Positions 11,201 through 19,414 of a stretch of DNA of 64,000 nt are shown one piece after another. The DNA is from Asparagopsis taxiformis (Eukaryota > Rhodophyta > Florideophyceae > Bonnemaisoniales > Bonnemaisoniaceae). The stretch's first letter is position 1. Each line of letters opens with the position of its first letter. Made by a program: the position numbers and the translations under genes. The notes below the pieces were generated by a model. The model saw only the letters and a program-made list of their open reading frames with translations, did not search any database and was not told the DNA's origin. The DNA is taken from contig JALQPE010000134.1 in assembly GCA_030407315.1 (NCBI GenBank), positions 1-64,000 of the forward strand. The letters run 5' to 3'.

Positions 11201-11778
11201 GCTCCAAGCTGCGCTTTGGGAGGACAGGACTTCGGATGCTCCTGACGGGTTCCAACTGTACTCGTCAGATCCCGCATCTCGACTTCACGTACCCAGGACC
11301 GCCACGCGAGGAACCGAACCGCTATTGTGGGACCCCTGCACCAGACCCAGACTATTCTTTCATAGCTACTGGTGCAGTTGGGTCCCCAATTCTGGTACGA
11401 CCGCGGAGTCATGCCTTCCTCAACGCCCCTCGTGATGCCTTCCTGGCCATCTGGCCCCATCTCCATCCAAAATTGGTTTGGATTCCACCCTTCTCTGTTC
11501 TCGTGACTCGTGGTGACGTAGAGCACGCTGGTGCGGGATGGCAGGATTACGACTTCGTGAAGGACAAAATTTCTAAGACTGGAGTACAATACGGTCATCA
11601 CATTCGAGTCCATAGCATGGCTGTACGTGATTCTTCCGAGCTAGTCAATGATCTCGTCTACGCACCGGTGCAGAGTGACGACCCCAATCGTCTGCCGAAA
11701 CCTTACGAGTTCGCACACGACTTTGAGTCGGACGATGAGGTACCGGATAGTAGTGAAGATTACATAACAGTTGAGTAG
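8269..11778 (+). CDS. ParB/sulfiredoxin-like + Cys-rich zinc finger + 2OG/Fe(II) oxygenase-like fusion protein
   Basis: This 1169-residue protein starts at the ATG at 8269 (context CAAACATG); the upstream in-frame TTG at 8248 is not needed. Residues about 42-125 form a ParB/Srx-like fold with FYIADGLHRRGAL (about 96-108), matching the G-x-H/E-R-R nucleotide-binding motif; a helical segment follows to about 310. Residues 380-560 are a Pro/Ser-rich linker. Residues about 568-628 have spaced Cys/His pairs (CTAC, VHNLC, CSREC) as in a PHD/treble-clef finger. The C-terminal region (about 865-1120) fits a double-stranded beta-helix oxygenase: H1003-x-D1005 (PHLDF), H1086 (GDVEHAGAGW) and R1113 (HHIRVH) are in the right order for iron and 2-oxoglutarate. 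Such enzymes hydroxylate or oxidise substrates; a DNA-base or histone substrate is inference. The gene sits between inverted repeat arms and directly before the methyltransferase-SET gene on the same strand. It ends with TAG. Confidence 0.7.
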   Translation: MFHRQRSRLAAASSRAPARELTVPAMPRAGSTLANYEFRQMTLPIADIHVTEETSREVDESHVDVLFQKMVLEGFQTSSVGSVTVVGLAHESDETRFYIADGLHRRGALVRAKAEGVERLASIVDSVPVQEAFRPDGQAMTMEDVLYLSQRLNELVHTVLPTTIRDRIHAIISIYNCNLKYAKEGERKLSSMTASQLCNWFFQRHFSGILRKSTVTSIVNVALNMRRSPRTYEAYKMASGRKENEVGISLLVLKDTAFTKAEDRASELMVRCIHYRSVKLLQSFGRIPGLQLRVYLNYIRDFYLVIREVAPKVGMTTDELADLEDLEPDGTDMIPTWKSVFKRMVQYEEEPVPKQEKNHERRREDFRTVILQRFNIAPDRETPPPPPGASGDAVLATAASQGAKDVGKESEKAAESVPAPAPVASATPPKSPSQVIRQARSPTQFGENIMEPLPVPLPSQPLPEDEINPMDISPPDSQAKPDSTARAPSPSKPNSPPPSPSKPNPDSPPRSPMAVSPPTSAPVPDSAIATEQQNPETSVEASQPQGGGGGTVVSRSVRIPPDETTPRPFPCSLGSHCRFPGYAAVHKCTACNIQPVHNLCDYPRVYHLIPIKYLNNGERDMVFVCSRECYDGRQPDDPPSWTPPAGVTLQEAWEGDAYNPFEKDASSTESAEEKDKQTGEAPRSTMGGKAPISREPAKKSASGTPRRGEKRRREPTTPPPTRMTRSKTRSAAIAEQLIALGSPSSPPVSLPLPAQPPSSGEKEREGEIEDGETPTKTKVTSKGFRVHRYEDEQPPPPSFLTEQTTLAQAATFVRSISGLLHPEHRSGFIMTSGEVEEIREDINSAAGGTSEERIVYWERARASIDFDGYIVLEDILGASDVRSAIHELLSGFAQKFDDNVEGAWGTILNSGSAAQDARGGASRQRYMTPRSAVIEDLDGEQSMSLAHDKVSVDVILAIIAEMLHLEDSVSSLNGFKKGSKLRFGRTGLRMLLTGSNCTRQIPHLDFTYPGPPREEPNRYCGTPAPDPDYSFIATGAVGSPILVRPRSHAFLNAPRDAFLAIWPHLHPKLVWIPPFSVLVTRGDVEHAGAGWQDYDFVKDKISKTGVQYGHHIRVHSMAVRDSSELVNDLVYAPVQSDDPNRLPKPYEFAHDFESDDEVPDSSEDYITVE

Positions 11779-12035
11779 GTAGGATTTCACCTATAGGTTG
11801 CTCTCAACTAAAGTTTCTATTGTTTTCTTAATGTTCCTCCATTGCTTCACCTGTAGCATAGTATACTATATACTAACAGTATACTCTTCCCCATTGCTTA
11901 CTGACAACTTGTGACATTCTGTGATCTACGATATTGTTTTCCTCTCAACCCAGACTAACGAGTGCGTATCCATGAGCTAAGAGCGCTCCCGACCTCAGCA
12001 GTACCTCTACTTTGTCTTTTCCAGCTGCTATTCAG

Positions 12036-12112
12036 GTCCTAAAATTTGGTAATTTTTTGGGCTCAAAAAATTACCAAATTTTGAGCCCAAAAAATTACAA
12101 ATTTTAGACCCA
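12036..12112. repeat. Tandem AATTTGGTAATT palindromes, inner end of right arm
   Basis: Two overlapping palindromes of the form AAATTTGGTAATTTTTTGGG...CCAAATTT lie back to back with no CTGCAG hairpin inside. They start about 260 bp after the stop codon of the ParB-oxygenase gene. This is the inner end of the right inverted-repeat arm, and it corresponds to the hairpin-filled site at 7695-7811 on the left. Confidence 0.8.
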
Positions 12113-12665
12113 TCCGGCGCCCACCTGTTCCAGATTTGGACAACCGCTCCTGCCCCAGGCTACGTCAAGTTCATACATTCCATGCTTTACTGATGTTTCT
12201 AAACATTCCAAATGCTACGCTTCTTCGCTGGATGGTTGTTGACGAACATTGACGGCGCATTGCAGCTCTGTTCAAAACCGAACCGGTATTACCATGACGT
12301 GCATCTATGTCCGTCTACTTCTCTCCTCATACAATCTTGAACATCTAGTCATCGTGATGCATCCAGACAGTTGTGCACCAATAGTCGATAAACATAATTG
12401 CACCGAACTATAGAAGGTGCTGCCCACGTGGTGCTTACTCGTGGTGGTGAGTGTCCCATGGCATAAGGTCGCTGGTACAAAGTAGGACGGAGTACGAGCC
12501 ATACGGTCACTACGAGTGGGGCATAAAATTTGGTAATTTTTGGGCTCAAAAATTACTGCAGTAAAAACTGATCTAGCAAAGTGCACTTGGCTAGATCAGT
12601 TTTTACTGCAGTAATTTTTGTGCCCAAAAAATTACCAAATTTTAGACTAGTCTGGCGACCGTCTG
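12098..12665. repeat. Right arm of the inverted repeat flanking the ParB-oxygenase gene
   Basis: This arm is inverted relative to 7213-7706. The last 35 bases (12631-12665, ending GGCGACCGTCTG) are the exact reverse complement of 7213-7247. The unit bounded by the arms is thus 7213-12665, about 5.45 kb, with one gene inside. The arm's outer palindrome is filled by a CTGCAG hairpin. The ATG of the next gene is only about 360 bp beyond this arm. Confidence 0.85.
12524..12643. repeat. Nested palindrome filled by the CTGCAG hairpin
   Basis: This is the same construction as 7695-7811: AATTTGGTAATT outer arms, then ACTGCAGTAAAAACTGATC, a GTGCAC centre and the inverse. The matching site on the left arm (7237-7275) is empty, so the hairpin appears to have been gained here or lost there. 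Confidence 0.85.
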
Positions 12666-13021
12666 TAGCTAATGGGGCTTGAATTTAGGTGCAGTGTCTC
12701 TGTATTATTAGTGAAGCTAGCTCAAGGTTGTGGAGATTTTGTTTAATGCACTGTCATGATACAGAATGCGCCCAAGCTGCATACCCGTTCAAAACATTGC
12801 ACCCCTTCACCAATCTTCAACAACAAAACTCCAAACTCTTTCATCATCCCGCGACCCCTCGTCAGAAATCGGGGCTTCCATAAATTCCAATTTCAAATTT
12901 TGCGGGCGCGCGGAAAAATCTCCTTGCCGTCCTGTCAGGCACATGTGCCGGATTGCATTGCAATCTTCTCTACCAATCTATCGCATTCTCTCTTCTCCCT
13001 CGTTCCCGAGCATCCCCTGAA

Positions 13022-16000
13022 ATGGCGCAGCCACAACCCCGGCACGGGCTTGTCGAAACGTACAGCGAAGATGGGCCGATGCATCCATCTGACAAGTACG
13101 GAAACGGAACCATTCTATGGGTTGATCCCGCTCGCGTTGTTTCAATTCCTGCTATCGCAGGGGCTAGCACCCCAGCCTCCGATGTCACATCCGTAGTGCA
13201 TCTGGATTTCGAACGTCTCTATCTGTACGGTAGCATTGCGGACAATGGTGACGTAACCTTGGTGGGAGGCATGGACGTGTGCGAGGAGGTGTGGTCGCGC
13301 CCCCGACGGAACACATCGAGATATTTACTTCGCATGAGCTACGAATCTATTACTACCAAACCACATACGCTTGCCTCTATTCTCTTTCATCTCCTGGAGA
13401 GGGAAAGGATTATTCCGTTCTACGAAAGTGTAGCAATAGTCGCTCACATGCGAGACTGTTGGCATGAAGCTGAGAAGAAAGAGGATCATGTGCCCCTTGC
13501 AGAACGTTCGCTCACAGCGTTTCGAAGGGCTGTGAGCAGTATGTACAAGTTTGACCTGCCAGCGAATGCTTCAATCGTTCTGGATAAATGGTTCTCGTAT
13601 GCCTACCATCGTCACACCTTTAACATTGTGCAAGCAGTCCGAAACTTCACCATTTCTGCTGGTGAAGATGGTAGTGTAGATATAGACACACGGGTATGGG
13701 ATCTATTCCTCACGAGCTGTGGGTTGCTGGATTTATCCGTATCCTTCTTTATTCCCGTGTTTGTCCATGAGCGTGATGAGCAATCAGCAGAGGATCCACT
13801 CAAAAACTCTCAGAGTCCTGGACCACCACTTCCAGTTCAGAAAGAGTTCTACACCGAGCATAACTTCTCCCAGTCCGCGATTGGTCGAGATGCCTTCTCA
13901 AGACAATCACTAGCATGCCAATTCTTCGTTTCACAGACCCAGGAGCGCGCTTCGCATCAAGATAGCTGGACAACTCCGAGACTTACCACAACTTTCGAGA
14001 GGGTTGTATTTCTCATGGCATTGATACAAATGGACCGAGACTGGAAGTTGCAGGCAGAATCCCGGCCACGCTCACGTACAAGAACGAGGTCTTCGAATAG
14101 ACCCACGCCGCTTCTCAAGAAGGATAGTCCGTGGACTGCCCAGCGTCTTGGATATGGTATTCATGTGATTCTGAAGTCATGGGATGTATTGGCAAAGTCG
14201 CTAGGGGCTACCAATACCGAGGAGCTCTTGCAACCGTACCTTCTGTACGACCAGAGAGTATTCACGTACCACGTCCTGGACTCGGAAAATAGGGGCTTCG
14301 CACCGCTTCGAGAGCTGAAGACTTTGTTGCACGGCAGAGGAGCTGTTCGAAGAGTGCAGCACTCGGCAAGCATCTCGAGTGCGGCTGTCCATCGTACGCT
14401 GCTGCAAGATGCTCAGATGCGCCTCTGCGCAACGTCCTTCTGGGAGCACATAATGACGATCTGTCGGCACAAAGAATTGTTCGACCAAACCGTTTCTTCA
14501 CCGCGAGCAATACCTTTCCTACAGGGCTTCCAGGCGTCGACTGGTTCCCCGGATGCTGGGAGGTTTACGACTATTCGGGCTCTGGGTATGGTTGAAAGGC
14601 AACTCACGGCATTCAGCCTCACAGAAGAGCCACAATCAACGCCCGACCCTAATGAGGAGCTGTTCGGAGACACTGAGAGAACAGCTTCTCCAGTACGGGA
14701 TTCTCCGCCCGGCGGGAACGGAACGAGCCCGAATGCTAAACGCAGACGACTAGATGAAAGCCCTTCTGGTGCAGGAAGCTCGAGCAGGAATAGCGGTAAC
14801 AGCGGTACCGCCGAAGCGGCCAGAGCTGATATAAAATCCATGCGTGCAGAAGATGAAGTGTTGATTCCTCCAGAAATGGACAACATGAAAGGATCTGTCC
14901 TGCATACTTTCAACTGCAGCTTCAGAGACCTTTTGAAGAACTATGACGCTGTTGACAATCCTCGAAAGCCGCAAATCCGGGAAGGTGCTCAGTTGGTACT
15001 CACTGACCCGCCGTACAATACTAGGCGTATGTCTGGCAGAGGAAACTCTGGTTACGATGTCCTCCGTCAGGAAGAAATCGAAGACACGGTAGCTGAAATT
15101 TCCAAGGTGACGCGCAAGGGTGGTCATGTTCTCATATTCACATCTGCTGCTCTGTTCTACAATTGGGTATACGAGCTTCGCAAAGTGAAATACTCTACGG
15201 GTAGTCCTATGTTCGCGGTTGATTCGCAGCCTATCGTCTGTACTCGGAGCCCCACCCATTTTACTTCGCCTCCATATAGGATTACAACCAGTTTGTTAAA
15301 TATGGTCGAGCTGGTTGTACATGCTACGAAGCTGGGTAAGGGTAAAGAAGGCTGGGGGATGGTGAACTACCGAAATGCAGGATACATCCCTTCTAGGTTC
15401 AAGGCTTGGACAAATGTCATCGACAACATCCCGCGCATCACAGCATCGGAGACAGTGAAATATTTGGACAAGGACAAGAAAAAGGTTACGTTGCGCCCCG
15501 AGCAGAAGACCGTAGCTCTCATGCAAGAGCTCATTGGACGTTTCTCAAACCAGGGAGACTTGGTCGTGGACATGTTTGCTGGCACTTTCTCTACTGCAGT
15601 TGCATGCCTTACTATGCACCACGGTCAGTACAGGAGGTTTGTGGGGTGTGAGAAGTTCACGGACTGCTTTGAACTATCCCTTCCTAGAGTTAATCTTGCA
15701 TTTCTGCAGCAGGTCTCCATTGGGAACTTTGCTCAACAGTCCACGCCCGCCCTGCAGCAGCTGGCCACTTCTCAACTCGGAACTTCCGATGACGATTCCC
15801 ACTCGAAGAACCCCTCCAGTTTACCAAGTTCGACACAACTTCCACCCCACCTCATCAGCTTTCTGACCGCCATTTGGTGCATCCCAGACCAGCACAATGA
15901 CTTGATAGACCTTCCTATTCACAAATGGCCACAATCACTGCTGGGCTTGTTGTCCACCATGGATAGTAAAACCCTGCTATCAATTGATGCAATGGCACAC

Positions 16001-16495
16001 AATGTATACGTTGCAACTTCAACTATACCTGCAGCTGGTGATGGACTCTTCGCAAGAGTAGATATTGATCCAGGAGATATCGTCGGGTACTATTTTGGGG
16101 CAGTGGTTTACAAGGATCTCTACCAAGCAAAACTGAAGACGTTTGGTACGGGTCCGACTTCGTTCTCGATTGAGCGCTTCCAGAAGTACGCAGTTCAAAT
16201 CAAGGACCCAAATATCACCTGCTTGCTTCCGTCTACGTCTGGCCGCCCCATCTTCATTGTTCCATTCGAGTATTGCGCTGCTTCGAAAATCAACGACCCA
16301 ACGTTCGTGGATCCAGCAGAGGGAACCGATCGCCCGTCGCGAACTGCTAATGTTAGTTTCTCCTCCCCTGTACAAGAACTCATCAGTGAGAGCTCTGTGT
16401 CTACCTACCAAGTTGTATGTGTTACTGCTAACGAGGCTATCTCAGCTGGATCCGAGCTGTTTATCGAATACGGTCATGATTACTTCACTGTCTAG
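13022..16495 (+). CDS. Degenerate ParB-like + beta-class DNA amino-methyltransferase + SET-domain fusion protein
   Basis: This is a 1157-residue intron-less protein. I use the ATG at 13022 (MAQPQPRHG); the frame is open upstream to a TTG. The first 350 residues align in outline with the ParB-like N-terminus of the gene at 60469-63938 (WVDPARVVSI versus FIDPNQVSKF) but lack a G-x-H-R motif, so this domain is probably degenerate. The methyltransferase has LVLTDPPYNTRR (D662-PPY665, motif IV) ahead of GDLVVDMFAGTFSTA (about 845-859, motif I). That order and the DPPY sequence are those of beta-class N6-adenine/N4-cytosine methylases. Residues about 990-1155 resemble a SET domain: AAGDGLFA, a TANVSF segment where NHSC is expected, and ELFIEYGHDYF at the end. 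The canonical NHSC is not seen, so lysine methylation is likely but not certain. No ORF break; it ends with TAG. Confidence 0.75.
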   Translation: MAQPQPRHGLVETYSEDGPMHPSDKYGNGTILWVDPARVVSIPAIAGASTPASDVTSVVHLDFERLYLYGSIADNGDVTLVGGMDVCEEVWSRPRRNTSRYLLRMSYESITTKPHTLASILFHLLERERIIPFYESVAIVAHMRDCWHEAEKKEDHVPLAERSLTAFRRAVSSMYKFDLPANASIVLDKWFSYAYHRHTFNIVQAVRNFTISAGEDGSVDIDTRVWDLFLTSCGLLDLSVSFFIPVFVHERDEQSAEDPLKNSQSPGPPLPVQKEFYTEHNFSQSAIGRDAFSRQSLACQFFVSQTQERASHQDSWTTPRLTTTFERVVFLMALIQMDRDWKLQAESRPRSRTRTRSSNRPTPLLKKDSPWTAQRLGYGIHVILKSWDVLAKSLGATNTEELLQPYLLYDQRVFTYHVLDSENRGFAPLRELKTLLHGRGAVRRVQHSASISSAAVHRTLLQDAQMRLCATSFWEHIMTICRHKELFDQTVSSPRAIPFLQGFQASTGSPDAGRFTTIRALGMVERQLTAFSLTEEPQSTPDPNEELFGDTERTASPVRDSPPGGNGTSPNAKRRRLDESPSGAGSSSRNSGNSGTAEAARADIKSMRAEDEVLIPPEMDNMKGSVLHTFNCSFRDLLKNYDAVDNPRKPQIREGAQLVLTDPPYNTRRMSGRGNSGYDVLRQEEIEDTVAEISKVTRKGGHVLIFTSAALFYNWVYELRKVKYSTGSPMFAVDSQPIVCTRSPTHFTSPPYRITTSLLNMVELVVHATKLGKGKEGWGMVNYRNAGYIPSRFKAWTNVIDNIPRITASETVKYLDKDKKKVTLRPEQKTVALMQELIGRFSNQGDLVVDMFAGTFSTAVACLTMHHGQYRRFVGCEKFTDCFELSLPRVNLAFLQQVSIGNFAQQSTPALQQLATSQLGTSDDDSHSKNPSSLPSSTQLPPHLISFLTAIWCIPDQHNDLIDLPIHKWPQSLLGLLSTMDSKTLLSIDAMAHNVYVATSTIPAAGDGLFARVDIDPGDIVGYYFGAVVYKDLYQAKLKTFGTGPTSFSIERFQKYAVQIKDPNITCLLPSTSGRPIFIVPFEYCAASKINDPTFVDPAEGTDRPSRTANVSFSSPVQELISESSVSTYQVVCVTANEAISAGSELFIEYGHDYFTV

Positions 16496-16681
16496 CTGTT
16501 ACCCTCTCACAGTCAAATTTCACAAGTAAATCCATCTCCATTAATGTTTTCACTCTGTTTCCCATACCTTCAATTTATTTTTATCGTAATGTACTCTTTC
16601 CCCCCAAGCAAGCAATGCGTAGAAGAATTTCCCGTTTGGTACGTAATGCGTCTGCATAAGGTTGGACAAGGTATATTCTGT

Positions 16682-16809
16682 GCGTAAAATTTGGTAATTT
16701 TTTGGGCTCAAAAATTACTGCAGTAAAAACTGATCTACCCGAGTGCACTTTGCTAGATCAGTTTTTACTGCAGTAATTTTAGAGCCCAAAAAATTACCAA
16801 ATTTTACGC
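16682..16809. repeat. 128-bp nested palindrome (family 1) after the methyltransferase-SET gene
   Basis: The arms start GCGTAAAATTTGGTAATTTT at 16682 and end in the complement at 16809. The inner part has CTGCAG twice, GATC twice and a GTGCAC near the centre. It lies about 190 bp downstream of the stop codon. Pairing is almost complete except near the loop (CCGA/CTTTG). From 16810 to 17196 I see no gene. Confidence 0.85.
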
Positions 16810-17196
16810 TGCCTTGTATGTGTTCTGGCATAGCCACGGGCACCACACAACCCTACATGGCATGTCGAAGGCTGAGGTTTGGATACCAGCCGTTCTTAGT
16901 TGTTTGCCTTGTTCCACATGCGGACGGTCTCCGCTTGTTTTTCAGCACAATGACAATGTAGAGAGAAATGCAGGTACCACAACTGTCTTGTACATTGTAC
17001 ATCCATTCTCGCATTTCGTACATCATGCATGTACCACACGCAGGAAAAGCTGCTCAATGTACATTCTATGTGGTATGAAGTTTAACGCTTCTATAATTAT
17101 AGCGTTAACGCTCCTAGCAACAAAACAGCCCGGAAGAACAAACTGAGCCGTGGTCATCTACATAGTCAGCTAGTGCTGCTTACATAGTGCTGAGAT

Positions 17197-17317
17197 TAAA
17201 TTTCGGTAATTTTTCTAGCTATGAAATTACTGCAGTAAAAACTGATCTACCTATGTGCACTTGGGTAGATCACTCTTTACTGCAGCAATTTCAGCGCAAA
17301 AAAGATTACCAATTTCC
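17197..17317. repeat. Decayed copy of the nested palindrome (family 1)
   Basis: It follows the same order: TTTCGGTAATTTTT, ACTGCAGTAAAAACTGATC, a GTGCAC centre, TAGATCA, CTGCAG-like CTGCAGC, then AAGATTACC. Several mismatches mark it as older than the other copies. It lies about 300 bp upstream of the ATG at 17615. Confidence 0.75.
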
Positions 17318-17614
17318 TTGCCCCGAATATACCTTAGCCTACGTTCTGCAAACACATAGAGATGTAACCAAAATAACTTCTCTGGCTGATTGCATTGCTG
17401 GCTCCATTGCTTTTGGGTATGCCCAGGACCGTTACTGCCCGCAGCTTTTGTAACGGCCGTACCAATGTCCTTATCCGTTACATCTTCCGTCCATGCTCGA
17501 GACAAGTTTCCCCCTGGTCTCTTCTACTTATCCTTCCCTTCTCCTCAGCAACGTTTCCAGTTCTACTCAAGTACTCTATCCTGGGCGTGAACCATTCAAC
17601 GGTTTCCAGCAAAA

Positions 17615-19288
17615 ATGAGAGATGATTTATCTTTGACTAGGTTTGCAAAGTTCGAAGAACGGTTCGCATCCCTCGAACAGTACATGCGCGATTCCCTTTC
17701 GTCTATTCAATTGGAGCTGGCGTGTATTCGATACATGGCCTCCGCTGCTGCCGGAACAAACACTGTCCCTTCAGTTGTTCTGGATGAGAGATCAAGAAAA
17801 GCAGGTCAAATTGCCACGCTGGTGTCTTCTCTGTTCAACAACAGGCAGGTGACATCTCGATTCGTCGCTTTCAGAACTGTTGCAGAGCTTGTTAAAACCT
17901 TTGTTGACGCCAATTTGCTCAAGAATTGTAATTCGAGGTCTGCAACATCACCACAGGTGGATTCCTGCACAACGTTGCTTCTTGCTGCCCTGTCGTTTTC
18001 GCAGACTTCAAGTTCAAATTCTGAGGTAAGGCAATCTAAGAGATCTCTTATCGGAACGGCAGTAGGGAAACGACATGTGTTCTTAAAACGCTCTATTATC
18101 GGAACTGCGTTTATTTCAATGGCAAATGACAGAATTGTGCGATGGAAGGACTCGACGAGCAGGAATGCTGGGGTCCTCGATCCTGGGGAGGAGGAGGACT
18201 TGAACAGCAATACTCTATCTCGAGACTATGCACTACGCAATGCTACAGTAGTGCCCATCGAAAAGCCGTCTTGGCTGCACATTTCCCAACGAGCTCTTTT
18301 CCATGCCATGGATATTTCGATGCCCACGGAGGCAGAACGAAACGTGGAACAGTCTACGCATTTGCAGGTTACTCTTTCAAAGCGTCGCCGACTGTCTGGT
18401 TCGAAAGAAGCACGCCGTACTGGTACATCCTCTTCATCTTCTTCCGCTGTATCCAACCTTTCTCCGTCTGACTTACAGTCTATTCCGATTATTACCTCTG
18501 CACTACGGCAGCTTACACAGTTCTTCAACACTTCCCGGAAACAGATGAAAATGGAATTGGTCAAACAAGCATTCTTCCTCATCCACCGAGATATGAAGGC
18601 AGCTGTGGATGTTTCTCCTGCCCATGCTGTTTCCACAACAGAAATGTGTCCACCTGACTCTATTCCGACAACTTCGAGAGCTTACGGAACAGGAGAAGAA
18701 GCTCTCGAAGTGTACTCAAAAAATGATTCCATCTTCTCAAATTTCATTCTGAGCCGTCCTGAGCTTCACATTCAGGTTACTTACATAGTTCAGGTGAGCG
18801 GTGATATCGATGGTGAAAACATTGCGAGTACGCGAGTGGAGAAGTTGGCTGTCTGTTCATTCTCCTTTCTTACTCTAGCTATGATATTGTTATGCAGTTT
18901 TTGCCAATGTACACAACTGGAGATGCTCTGTCATGAACCTCATGCTATTCAAGCATGTTATAAGATTGCAATATGCCTCCAAGGTTTATTTAACGAAGCC
19001 CTGAAACAACAGCCTACATCTCATTTTGGGAAGGATGGATTCCCCTTGCGCGTTACATGGGGACATCTTGAGCTCCGGGACTACCTCATGGGAGGTGACT
19101 GCCTCACGGGGATCATTAGAAAGAAGAGAAACCTAACAGCACAAGAATACGAGTCTGTCCGTTTCGTTTCAGGCTTCAGACATACTGAGCGCTCAGAAGA
19201 TAACCCAGCAAACAGACCAGTTTCCAATCATGATTGTGTACCTCTCGAGGAGGATGATGAACTTGGTATTTCTTTAATTGGCATGTAG
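17615..19288 (+). CDS. Unrecognised 557-residue protein
   Basis: The ORF starts at an ATG in the context CAAAAATG and ends with TAG. I do not recognise its family. The N-terminal 50 residues (FEERFASLEQYMRDSLSSIQLEL) look like a short coiled coil. The middle contains a basic stretch (LSKRRRLSG near residue 255) followed by a Ser run, which suggests a nuclear localisation signal and a flexible linker. Around residue 410-440 lies a hydrophobic segment (FSFLTLAMILLCSFC) that could be a buried helix or a membrane span. It follows the methyltransferase-SET gene in the same direction with a family-1 palindrome between them, so it may be a third cassette gene. That is inference from position only. 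It converges on the gene at 19415-21109. Confidence 0.5.
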   Translation: MRDDLSLTRFAKFEERFASLEQYMRDSLSSIQLELACIRYMASAAAGTNTVPSVVLDERSRKAGQIATLVSSLFNNRQVTSRFVAFRTVAELVKTFVDANLLKNCNSRSATSPQVDSCTTLLLAALSFSQTSSSNSEVRQSKRSLIGTAVGKRHVFLKRSIIGTAFISMANDRIVRWKDSTSRNAGVLDPGEEEDLNSNTLSRDYALRNATVVPIEKPSWLHISQRALFHAMDISMPTEAERNVEQSTHLQVTLSKRRRLSGSKEARRTGTSSSSSSAVSNLSPSDLQSIPIITSALRQLTQFFNTSRKQMKMELVKQAFFLIHRDMKAAVDVSPAHAVSTTEMCPPDSIPTTSRAYGTGEEALEVYSKNDSIFSNFILSRPELHIQVTYIVQVSGDIDGENIASTRVEKLAVCSFSFLTLAMILLCSFCQCTQLEMLCHEPHAIQACYKIAICLQGLFNEALKQQPTSHFGKDGFPLRVTWGHLELRDYLMGGDCLTGIIRKKRNLTAQEYESVRFVSGFRHTERSEDNPANRPVSNHDCVPLEEDDELGISLIGM

Positions 19289-19414
19289 AACTGTTCTAGC
19301 TGGAACACCGCCGTCTTCATGTGACTGTAGTAGTTCCCATTGCTTGCCTCTGCTCCGCAATGTATGCTTCAGAATAATTAAACTAGTTCTTCCATGTTCA
19401 TCTCACTACCTGTA

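Noticed and set aside
8269..16495. Bacterial contamination (ParB and DNA methylase are typical bacterial families)
   Set aside because: The domains are fused to SET and PHD-like parts, paralogues lie on the same contig with a Ty3/gypsy insertion, and there are no operons or ribosome-binding sites.
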